Shown piece by piece: positions 8,201-13,276 of a stretch of 24,829 bases of DNA (position 1 is its first letter; each line of letters begins with the position of its first letter). Location of the stretch: contig JAEOSY010000391.1 of NCBI GenBank assembly GCA_016840125.1, forward strand, positions 1 to 24,829, given 5' to 3'. Both the position numbers and the translations under genes were made by a program. Under the pieces are notes generated by a model. It worked only from the letters and a program-made list of their open reading frames with translations, did no database searches and was not told the DNA's origin. The stretch comes from Candidatus Helarchaeota archaeon (GTDB lineage Archaea; Asgardarchaeota; Lokiarchaeia; Helarchaeales; HEL-GB-A).

Positions 8201-10033
8201 AGTTTAGGAATCTGGAATTACACCATTCAATATAACGACTCATTTGGTTTATGGGGAATCTCAGACACAGTTTTCATCACAATTTTTGATGATCAAAACC
8301 CAACAGTAAACACCCCTGAAGATGCGAATTACCGGGTGCATTCCGTTATCAATTACCAAAATTGGATACTGACCGATAACATTGCTGGGGGGAATTATCG
8401 CGTGTTCCGAAATGAGTCACCTCATACATCATGGATCCCCTGGACTAGTGGTGCAAACTTGACGGTACCGATAAATACAAGCGTTATCGGAGTTTGGAAT
8501 TATACTATAATCTATAATGATTCATGGGGGCTCTCAGGTACTCCTGATATGGTTCTTATAACAATCTATGATGATGTCATCCCCACCTCAGATAGTCCCA
8601 CAAATGCGAGCTATCTTTTCGGATCCAGTCCCCAAATACAATGGACTCTCACGGATAACTATGCAGGTGGACTATACCAGGTCTTGTTGGATGGGAATCC
8701 ATACGTTGCACCGCAGGCTTGGTCAAGTGGTGTTCCAGTTAACGTTACAATTGATACGAGTAGTTTGGGAACGTATAACTATACTATCCAGTATTATGAT
8801 TCAGTGGGTTTATGGGGAATATCAGATACCGTCTTTATTACCATTTATGAAATTGAAGCCCCAACATCATCACAACCGAATGATGCTGTTTATCCGGTTG
8901 GTACTTCCGGATTAACAATTGATTGGATTTTAACCGATAATGTGGAAGGTGGCTTCTACCGAGTATTCCGAAATGGTATCCCCTATCAATCTTGGCAACC
9001 TTGGACAAATGGAACTAATCTACAAATTCCAGTCGAGACCAATGAGGCAGGGGTTTGGAGTTACACGGTCCAATTTAATGATTCCTATGGGCTCTTTGGG
9101 ATTCCTGATACTGTAGGCATAACGATATACGATGATCAACCTCCAACTATTAATTCGCCCTCGGATGCGCCGTATTTACTGGGTTCTACGGGCAATACGA
9201 TTGATTGGATCATTACGGATAATTCTATTGGGGGTAATTATCGCGTCTTGCGAAATGACACGGAATTCATATCTTGGAATCCGTGGATAAACAACTCCAA
9301 CTTGCAAGTTCAAATTGACACATCATCATTAGGCGTTTGGAATTATACTATACAATTTTATGATTCGGGAGGTCTTTGGGGCGTACCCAATACCATTCTC
9401 ATCACAATCTATGATAATGTCCCACCCACCTCGAGTGATCCCCCTGATAGTACCCAAGGCCAAAATACTTCCGGTGGATTCATTAGTTGGGTGTTATACG
9501 ATACTGGAGGCGGTGGATATTATCGAGTGTTAGTAAACAGCACGGAATACATTCCATGGACTCCGTGGTTACATGGTGTATCATTGATAATCCCTGTGGA
9601 TTCTTTTAGAAGCATTGGAACGTGGAATTACACCATCCAATACAACGATTCTGCAGGAGTATGGGGTAATCCTAACGCTGTCTTCGTCCAAATTTCGGAA
9701 GCGGGGGGAGTTCAACAGCCCTCTGATCCTTCAGGGACCGATACGATGCTTATAATTGCAATACTCATCGCGGGAATTGCAATTGCTGCCGCAATCATCC
9801 TTCATGCGTTTATTCGACGAACTCCGACACCAACGCCGCCACCCAAATCCCAGCCTAAACCCAAACCTGTAACAACTTCCAAACCTAAACCCATTCCCAA
9901 ATCTAAGAATAAAAAAACACTTCTGAACCAGCGATTAGCAGAGCTTGAAAAATCCTTTGAAGAGGGAAAAATATCTCAAGGTGCCTATGAAAGTCTTAAG
10001 AAAGATTTGATGAAAAGACTCGAAGAGGGTTGA
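2222..10033 (+). CDS. Giant multidomain surface protein: three beta-propellers, Fn3, ten Ig-like repeats, TM anchor
   Basis: The 2603-residue product starts at a GTG and has a signal peptide (residues 1-27). In order: seven 61-residue repeats (47-464); seven 45-50-residue repeats (474-803); a lone Ig-like domain (about 804-914); seven more 47-residue repeats (915-1246); an Fn3 domain (1250-1342); a Rossmann-like domain opening VLVVDDD (1343-1550); ten Ig-like repeats of about 94 residues (1553-2494); a membrane helix (2509-2531); a Pro/Lys-rich linker; and a charged helical tail (about 2567-2603) resembling a SHOCT motif. Asn-X-Ser/Thr glycosylation sites are very frequent. The layout is a long glycosylated stalk on the outside with propellers as binding heads and a short cytosolic tail. 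It probably acts in adhesion, recognition or the cell envelope; ligand unknown. Confidence 0.9.
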   Translation: MKKIIFTTFIIFILICPMFFLSNFLINFSQSPIPKTDLSSVPLKSTAWTNASVISDDATDWNTGNSRYPEIAIDGNGVVHVVWSDYTTGIWGTDAEIFYASYNRSGIWSNGTAISGLGLNSWNNQPSITPDIAVSETGTLHVVWADYTDGEWGSDIEIMYANYTNTEGWSNATAFSGVGVNSWNDGTSRYPAVAVDPSGDVHVVWEDNTVGEWGADYEVMYSKYEIGSGWTNATILSDNASDWNLGASYRPDIAVDKSGVVHVVWYDYSDGPWGSDIEILYKKYTPGFGWSEVLGISGEGVNSWNIGTSRYPAITVDDEKIVHVVWEDYTNGEWGSDGEIMYMNYTEFVGWTNATAISGVGVNSWNNQNSIYPSIFVDNTQTVHVAWQDDTDGEWGIDFEIMYTCYNHLGWSNASVISDDHTKWNNDSSWWPQIAVDAVGEVHVVWEDYTNGPWGGDYEIMHTNLIPSTPPPGAYIWQNEMVWDNVDLGLSTFSSVLDSQNNPHIAYYDDVNMDLIYITWNGTAWINQTVEDWSDVGRYPSIALDSNGYPHISYYIDGPNDALKYAKWNGTAWETEYVENPADEVGWYSSLVLDDNNHPHISYIDVTNTRLKYAHWNGSVWLIQLAASSPSVATQTDIALDSNGDPHICYSNYVSPTERHFYYAYWNDTFWITERIHGIPIRKSGQFCSIDIDSNDQAHFAFKFSGSYEHIKYAFWNGSAWQAETVAPVGNFPSLVLDSNDIPHIAYGGYGPEYAVKVGDTWHTENAIESNSASFPNLALDTNEKPRICWYNSSDQKIFTSKTLGVSRVALTSPKHKHVWNPSENQTITWTAVNVTSIDIELYYKGLVEGDFYNFTIIANGINASDGRFTWQIPEDFFVWKHYGSSFFTINISSTEDGDVYDCSNFFRISPQRGWFKERVDRGGSALSNVYTDIALDSYGNPHLVFSDSEDDQLRYLHWDGEWQLEILESGIGDIGEHCAIKIDSRNYPHIVYYDPLNWELKYARMNDSGWFIETVDSGSFLGQYCSVDLDSSDNPHISYYSGSGVNLKYARYNGKQWFIEDVQTAGDVGFDTSIALDPSDYPHISYLDASISALRCAHWNGTHWNFDIVDNTATVGQYTSIAVDNESKIHISYYDYNTNNLKYAYWNGSEWIIEYIDFIGDVGKFSSLALDSKNLPHIVYQDQTYADIVYTFSNGTGWFFQNLDVYNETSFDIHCSIVLDSQDRPHISYYGARIFLGYMFLVNETILASPPQSLQANFSDGNILLNWSEPHDDGGMFVEKYDIYRGTSSGTETYYTSVSATTTTYLDLRVENKENYYYYVRAVTWMGESNASNEVSITPDATVLVVDDDAGQTYETYFKQALLDNGTSYRVWDLDQFGNPNFANLSQYEVVVWTTGAESGNTLTSTDQNNLMQYLDISGRLYLSSQDLLFDLGTSNTFVNNYLHVTGVTNDVSYPSVQGVGSDPITDVFGTLVLNYTYTNDADEITIDGSATQIFTNPSTSNIIGNRVDNGTFKLVFTAFAFEGIQNQDALKGEDFLNRTLTWLLAPPNDTKSPTVNNPSAINYAANSTNDFTNWILSDNVAGGYYRVLRNSSTHVDWTPWTRWMNLTVPVDTNNGIVVWKYTIQYNDSLGNWGLPDTVLITIFDNTAPLSNSPIDTSYPANSTLNTIDWILTDNAGSGDYQVLKNDTVYSPWQNWTIGVNLGVPVDTNNGLGAWNYTIQFNDSVGIGGLPDTVIITIYDNTTPTSNTPPSVSHNYNTSATIGWILNDNTGPGLYQVLLNESEYQPWQPWSRGVNLAVPINTTKNLGVWNYTIQYNDSEGLEGTPHTVIITIIDNQPPTSNSPPPASYGANSTGNTIDWILTDNYAGGNMRVLLNDSDYSLWKSWTSGANLGLLVDTNIGLGDWNYTVQFNDSIGNWGVSHTVIITIIDDIAPQSSSPLNASYGYGIPANITWTLIDNLAAGYYRVLREGIQYQGWQQWTNNSALDVSIDSISLGIWNYTIQYNDSFGLWGISDTVFITIFDDQNPTVNTPEDANYRVHSVINYQNWILTDNIAGGNYRVFRNESPHTSWIPWTSGANLTVPINTSVIGVWNYTIIYNDSWGLSGTPDMVLITIYDDVIPTSDSPTNASYLFGSSPQIQWTLTDNYAGGLYQVLLDGNPYVAPQAWSSGVPVNVTIDTSSLGTYNYTIQYYDSVGLWGISDTVFITIYEIEAPTSSQPNDAVYPVGTSGLTIDWILTDNVEGGFYRVFRNGIPYQSWQPWTNGTNLQIPVETNEAGVWSYTVQFNDSYGLFGIPDTVGITIYDDQPPTINSPSDAPYLLGSTGNTIDWIITDNSIGGNYRVLRNDTEFISWNPWINNSNLQVQIDTSSLGVWNYTIQFYDSGGLWGVPNTILITIYDNVPPTSSDPPDSTQGQNTSGGFISWVLYDTGGGGYYRVLVNSTEYIPWTPWLHGVSLIIPVDSFRSIGTWNYTIQYNDSAGVWGNPNAVFVQISEAGGVQQPSDPSGTDTMLIIAILIAGIAIAAAIILHAFIRRTPTPTPPPKSQPKPKPVTTSKPKPIPKSKNKKTLLNQRLAELEKSFEEGKISQGAYESLKKDLMKRLEEG
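2360..3613 (+). repeat. Seven tandem 61-residue repeats (predicted beta-propeller 1)
   Basis: Each unit has the order W-(T/S)-N-A-(T/S), I-S, then S/D-W-N, then a P-x-I-A-V-D strand, H-V-V-W, and D-x-E-I-M-Y. I count seven complete units between residues 47 and 464 of the giant protein. The pattern is like sialidase/BNR-type propeller blades. Confidence 0.8.
3641..4631 (+). repeat. Seven tandem 45-50-residue repeats (predicted beta-propeller 2)
   Basis: Units follow the pattern W-x-x-E-x-V, S-I-A-L-D-S-N, P-H-I-S-Y, L-K-Y-A-x-W-N-G. I count seven between residues 474 and 803; the last two are the most divergent and lack the final WNG. Confidence 0.75.
4964..5959 (+). repeat. Seven tandem 47-residue repeats (predicted beta-propeller 3)
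   Basis: Same repeat family as propeller 2, separated from it by an Ig-like domain of about 110 residues. Seven units are found between residues 915 and 1246, each with the L-D-S-x-x-x-P-H-I-S-Y core. Confidence 0.75.
6879..9702 (+). repeat. Ten tandem Ig-like repeats of about 94 residues
   Basis: Each unit starts with P-T-S-N-S-P, has W-I-L-T-D-N, Y-R-V-L-x-N, W-x-P-W, then W-N-Y-T-I-Q-Y-N-D-S and ends D-T-V-x-I-T-I-x-D-N/D. Ten units are recognised between residues 1553 and 2494. The most divergent are the first and the tenth, at the array ends. Confidence 0.85.
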
Positions 10034-10152
10034 AGAGAATATTCCCGGTTTGATTTCCATTGTACTCTTAATTAGTTGAGGGGTATTTTTATTAATAAGT
10101 AAAAATAACTATCTCTCAAACAACTCTATAATGAAACAGGAGGGAAAAAATT

Positions 10153-10593
10153 ATGTCGAAAGCGGCAGCCGCAGCAATAATGTTTGCTACTATTTCATGT
10201 ATTCTGGGAATTACGCTAGTATATGTGTTGTTACCAACCGCCCCAAATAGCGCTTGCTGGACAAAAACATATCCAGGAACATATAACGTTATGGCAAATG
10301 AGACTTGGGACCATTTTACCACGACAGTCACATTAGACCGAGCAGCCACTGTGGCTATTGAATTCTATACACAACATGCAAGTATGCCATCAGAATCTCT
10401 TAATATGTCACTTAGATGGAACGGGGTAGCTTATTTGAGGGCGCGAGTATTTTATCTCGATAATGTAACTGATAGCACACAATTTACCTCCGTTCCTGCA
10501 GGTAGTTACAATATCACCGTAACCCTCGAGTTCGAAAACGGAAGTTCAACCTTGGACGATACATCTCTACGGGTCTGTGTCACATATAGCTAG
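10153..10593 (+). CDS. Small membrane-anchored or secreted beta-rich protein, copy 1
   Basis: The 146-residue product has an N-terminal hydrophobic segment (residues 6-27) that is either a signal or an anchor, then an extracellular domain rich in beta strands with several glycosylation sites. C35 (in A-C-W) and C142 (in V-C-V-T-Y-S at the end) are placed to form a disulfide linking the domain ends. A late A-G-S-Y-N-I-T-V strand resembles the AGxYxLxV strand of PPC-type domains, but this is weak. An AGGAGGG ribosome site lies 8 bases before the ATG. It is a paralog of the gene at 10823: C-W, N-E-T-W-D-x-F-T-T-T, S-L-R-W-x-G and the last six residues are shared. Function unknown. Confidence 0.75.
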   Translation: MSKAAAAAIMFATISCILGITLVYVLLPTAPNSACWTKTYPGTYNVMANETWDHFTTTVTLDRAATVAIEFYTQHASMPSESLNMSLRWNGVAYLRARVFYLDNVTDSTQFTSVPAGSYNITVTLEFENGSSTLDDTSLRVCVTYS

Positions 10594-10625
10594 AATTTCT
10601 GAACCTTCCAACCAATTCCACTTTT

Positions 10626-10745
10626 TTATTGAAGGGAAAAAAGAACTGCTTGGATCAATTGTCCATTCAGTGATAATTTCTCATTTTTAGCCCGATTCAC
10701 AAATTCAAGCGAACTTACATATTTCTCACTAATACTTCTATTTGT
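10626..10745 (-). pseudogene. 3'-end remnant of a second SagB-like nitroreductase gene
   Basis: Read on the minus strand, this stretch encodes about 39 residues ending in a TAA. It contains N-R-A-K-N-E-K-L-S-L-N-G and ends A-V-L-F-S-L, matching the C-terminus of the intact gene at 11301-12590 (N-Q-A-K-N-E-K-L-S-L-K-G and V-I-L-F-T-L-S). DNA identity is obvious by eye, with 21 identical bases across the KNEKLS codons. The frame is closed by a TAG codon at 10746-10748 and the rest of the gene is absent. It lies after the first copy of the small secreted gene exactly as the intact nitroreductase lies after the second copy, so it looks like the scar of a tandem duplication followed by deletion. 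Confidence 0.8.
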
Positions 10746-10822
10746 CTAAACACTTCATTTTTATTGGGGAATTTTTAGATAACTAAATACAATTATTGAA
10801 ATTTCTTTAAGGAAAGAATAAC

Positions 10823-11263
10823 ATGACAAAAACGGCAACTGCAATAATAACATTAACTTTAATGACTTGCGTTTTTGGAGGCGCACTGATATATCTGTTG
10901 TTTCTAACCCCCCCAAATGATGCCTGCTGGAGAAGAACCCCTACGGGACCCCCCAAGTACGTAATTGGGAATGAAACATGGGATATTTTTACCACGACAA
11001 TCATATTAGATCAAGAAGCCACTGTGACCGTGAATTTCTCTTCGCATGTCTCAAGTGGAGGTGGGGGTACTCACTGTAATCTGTCACTCAGGTGGGACGG
11101 AATCTCCTACTGGAACTATATGGCTGTTAGCTCGGCTACCCGGTCTAATTTCTCACAGTTTACCTTTTCTGCGGGTACCTATACATTAACCTTAAGCTTG
11201 GAAGAAGACCTTGATTCATCGCTGGAAAATACATTTCTAGAGGTCTGCGTCACCTATAGCTAG
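10823..11263 (+). CDS. Small membrane-anchored or secreted beta-rich protein, copy 2
   Basis: This 146-residue protein has the same layout as the gene at 10153: a hydrophobic N-terminus (residues 7-28), an A-C-W motif, N-E-T-W-D-I-F-T-T-T, L-S-L-R-W-D-G, and the C-terminal V-C-V-T-Y-S. The two copies have exactly the same length. It has an extra cysteine (in T-H-C-N-L) after a Gly-rich loop that copy 1 lacks. A GGAAAG site lies before the ATG. It converges with the nitroreductase gene, with T-rich DNA between them. The role is unknown; the two copies are probably surface proteins of one small family. Confidence 0.75.
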   Translation: MTKTATAIITLTLMTCVFGGALIYLLFLTPPNDACWRRTPTGPPKYVIGNETWDIFTTTIILDQEATVTVNFSSHVSSGGGGTHCNLSLRWDGISYWNYMAVSSATRSNFSQFTFSAGTYTLTLSLEEDLDSSLENTFLEVCVTYS

Positions 11264-11287
11264 CACTTCAAAACAGCTAACCAACTT

Positions 11288-11301
11288 CTCCCCATTTTTT
11301 T
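11288..11301 (+). terminator. T-run between convergent genes
   Basis: Eight T residues follow CTCCCCA 25 bases after the stop of the second small secreted gene, next to the end of the opposing nitroreductase gene. This resembles an archaeal oligo-T terminator. Confidence 0.4.
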
Positions 11302-12590
11302 TAACTTAAGGTAAAGAGAATTACAGGGAACAAGGGTCCCTTCAGGGATAATTTCTCATTTTTAGCCTGATTCAGTAATTCTCCAGCCATTTGATTAATC
11401 GACTGTTCAGCTAACTCCAAATTAAAGCTCGTTCGATAGTCGGGTTTATCAGGGTTATCCACAATGTTCTTTTGCCATTGTAAGCCAAGTGCATTGGCTT
11501 GAAGCTGCAACCCCGCCAGTGCCATACCCGCCTCTATTTCAGCCCAATAGCGTGTATTCATCACTAATTTTCCAATCTTGCTATGGGCAAAGCCCGCACA
11601 GGGTTTCTTCCGATCAATACACAATAGAATTACATAGTTTTGAAAATCTAGATGGAAATCTTTTTGGATTGTTGATTTGAAACTATCATTTGAGAACTGA
11701 TGAAGTAAATGATCATATTTTCTCTCGCCATCAACCGAAATCCATCGATTCAGAGCAGAAAACCCAACCGGATTATACCAATAAGCTCCATTAGTGATTT
11801 CTCCTAATTCCTCAATAAAGACCAGTGGATAGACTGCATATCCAGCACATCCCGTTGCGTGCACCCGCCCATACCCATTTTTTTCCAAAGCATCACGGTT
11901 CCCATGGGTGGCATGGTCTGTTTCTCCTTGACATGCCCAGAGAAGTTGAGATAATTCGTTAAGGGAAGAAAAGTCAGGAGATTTTTCTTCGATTTGGTTA
12001 AAAATGGCAGAGTCTAAGGGGATCCCTTGATAATTAGATTTGTAAATGGCTCTATTTTCATAACACATTGGAGTATCTAGGATGATAATACCTTCCTCAA
12101 TCTGAATTGGTATAGGATCCAGTGTGTCCTCCAGGAGCGTTGGTCGATCCCGCTCCCTCACAGCAACAGAATATAGAAATTGATGGTTTTGATTGGTAAC
12201 ACTATTGACTTGTTTGTTAATTGCCTTAGGACCTCTTGCGCGTTGTGAAACGCCGAGTCCAACACTTTCTGCCTTGAGGGAAAGGTATTGCCAAGCGAGA
12301 CCTAAATCGATTAAGTCCCGTAACTCATATGGTTCCTTTCGAATGAGTTCAGGATAGATTTCCAAACTATACTTTGTCTTCGCCTTGGTCGTAAGCAAAT
12401 TTAATCCATTCTCATTGTATGTATAGATTCCTGCTTCATTCCCTTGTCCAGTTGGAAGTGCTACGAATAAAGTCTTTGATGGAACCGCTTGATGGGTTGC
12501 CTTACAGATTCTTTCAATTTCAGAGAGAGGTAATACCCGCCCTTTACCAGAACAGTCTTTTCGGCTAGCCAAACATTCTTGCAAGCTCAT
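11301..12590 (-). CDS. SagB-like nitroreductase-family protein, two domains, 429 aa
   Basis: This looks like an FMN-dependent oxidoreductase with two nitroreductase-type domains in tandem. The second domain is the clearer one: L-S-Q-L-L-W-A-C-Q-G, then G-C-A-G-Y-A-V-Y-P-L (the SagB P-S-A-G-A-L-Y-P-L element, here lacking the Pro-Ser), then G-A-Y-W-Y-N-P, and near the end E-I-E-A-G-M-A-L-A-G-L-Q-L-Q-A-N-A-L-G-L. The first domain is degenerate in its FMN-binding Arg region (S-R-K-D-C-S-G). SagB enzymes oxidise azolines in peptide natural products, but no YcaO cyclodehydratase or precursor peptide is nearby, so a stand-alone redox role is more likely. The ATG at 12590 has only a weak GTG-type ribosome site. 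Confidence 0.75.
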   Translation of the reverse strand: MSLQECLASRKDCSGKGRVLPLSEIERICKATHQAVPSKTLFVALPTGQGNEAGIYTYNENGLNLLTTKAKTKYSLEIYPELIRKEPYELRDLIDLGLAWQYLSLKAESVGLGVSQRARGPKAINKQVNSVTNQNHQFLYSVAVRERDRPTLLEDTLDPIPIQIEEGIIILDTPMCYENRAIYKSNYQGIPLDSAIFNQIEEKSPDFSSLNELSQLLWACQGETDHATHGNRDALEKNGYGRVHATGCAGYAVYPLVFIEELGEITNGAYWYNPVGFSALNRWISVDGERKYDHLLHQFSNDSFKSTIQKDFHLDFQNYVILLCIDRKKPCAGFAHSKIGKLVMNTRYWAEIEAGMALAGLQLQANALGLQWQKNIVDNPDKPDYRTSFNLELAEQSINQMAGELLNQAKNEKLSLKGPLFPVILFTLS

Positions 12591-12690
12591 TTAATACACG
12601 TTCTTCATGTCTTGAATTAACTTCTATATTTTAATATCTATAACTACTATAATTCTATATTAAAAAATTTGATAGGAGTGGAAATGAAAA

Positions 12691-12921
12691 ATGTCATCAG
12701 TCAAGATTGTTGCTTATAAAGCGTATTGGAAATGGTATGACGGAGAGGGTAGTATAGGTCTCAAACCCTCGAATGCAGGATTTTTCTTTCTTCAAGTCAA
12801 AGACCCACAACAATTTTCTGTTATGGTAGATCTCCTCAGAAATGAAAAACCCATTTTTTGGGATCATAATACTAAAACCTTGGGTACTTCAGCTGAACCG
12901 GTTGGTGAAGAGGAAACTTAA
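12691..12921 (+). CDS. 76-aa protein of unknown family, copy 1
   Basis: A soluble, acidic-ended small protein with no signal or membrane helix. Its core is D-P-Q-Q-F-S-V-M-V-D-L-L-R-N-E-K-P-I-F, followed by a strand and a C-terminal E-P-V-G-E-E-E. The same order of motifs occurs in the gene at 13016, which encodes a protein of exactly the same length. The pattern (a strand, an amphipathic helix, a strand ending in a tight Glu/Gly tail) suggests a compact alpha/beta fold. A GGAGTG ribosome site sits 10 bases before the ATG. I do not recognise a characterised family; the strong conservation of LRNEKP suggests a binding surface. Confidence 0.75.
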   Translation: MSSVKIVAYKAYWKWYDGEGSIGLKPSNAGFFFLQVKDPQQFSVMVDLLRNEKPIFWDHNTKTLGTSAEPVGEEET

Positions 12922-12946
12922 GGTGAACCCACCCTTCTTTTTTTTA
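12922..12946 (+). terminator. Short hairpin plus T-run after the first 76-aa gene
   Basis: GGTG and CACC pair around a short loop directly after the stop codon and are followed by CTTC and a run of nine T. This fits a terminator, so the two 76-residue genes are probably separate transcripts. Confidence 0.45.
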
Positions 12947-13015
12947 AGATTAAGCTTTATTATATAGGTGGATATTTATACCAAAGTTATTTTGAAGAAA
13001 TAGGTGATGTTTCAA

Positions 13016-13246
13016 ATGCCCCAAATTGCACCGACAATTGAGAAATACATAGCAGAATGGTTTGGTGAAGAACATAAAGGGACGATAACTGTAAAGGCTA
13101 GCACCGGGAGTCAAACCTTAGAATTAACGGATCCTAGCGAATTTTCAGCTATTGTCGATATTTTAAGGAACGAGAAGCCTGTATTTCTTAAACCGAAATT
13201 TCATATAATAACACATTGGGAAGAAGTTGGAGAAGGAGAAATTTAA
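13016..13246 (+). CDS. 76-aa protein of unknown family, copy 2
   Basis: Paralog of the gene at 12691: shared D-P-S-E-F-S-A-I-V-D-I-L-R-N-E-K-P-V-F and a C-terminal E-E-V-G-E-G-E. I chose the ATG at 13016 because the upstream GTG at 13004 and ATG at 13007 are part of the ribosome site itself (GGTGAT), and because this start gives exactly the 76 residues of its neighbour. The N-terminal 30 residues differ between the copies, while the second half is well conserved. No signal peptide or membrane helix. Function unknown; a dimer or a heterodimer with the neighbour is possible (inference only). Confidence 0.75.
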   Translation: MPQIAPTIEKYIAEWFGEEHKGTITVKASTGSQTLELTDPSEFSAIVDILRNEKPVFLKPKFHIITHWEEVGEGEI

Positions 13247-13260
13247 TTAATCCATTCCCC

Positions 13261-13276
13261 TTTTTTTAAAAAAAAA
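13261..13276. terminator. Bidirectional T7/A9 terminator between convergent genes
   Basis: Seven T followed at once by nine A, preceded by CCCC, lie between the stop of the second 76-residue gene and the stop of the opposing hydrolase gene. Each strand carries an oligo-T run after its gene, as expected for archaeal termination. Confidence 0.5.

Noticed and set aside
2360..9702. Repeat blocks considered as CRISPR or transposon repeats
   Set aside because: Similarity is at protein level, in frame with one gene, with diverged DNA and no spacers.
11301..12590. A thiazole/oxazole-modified peptide cluster
   Set aside because: No YcaO cyclodehydratase, precursor peptide or dedicated exporter next to the SagB-like gene; the MFS gene is far away on another transcript.
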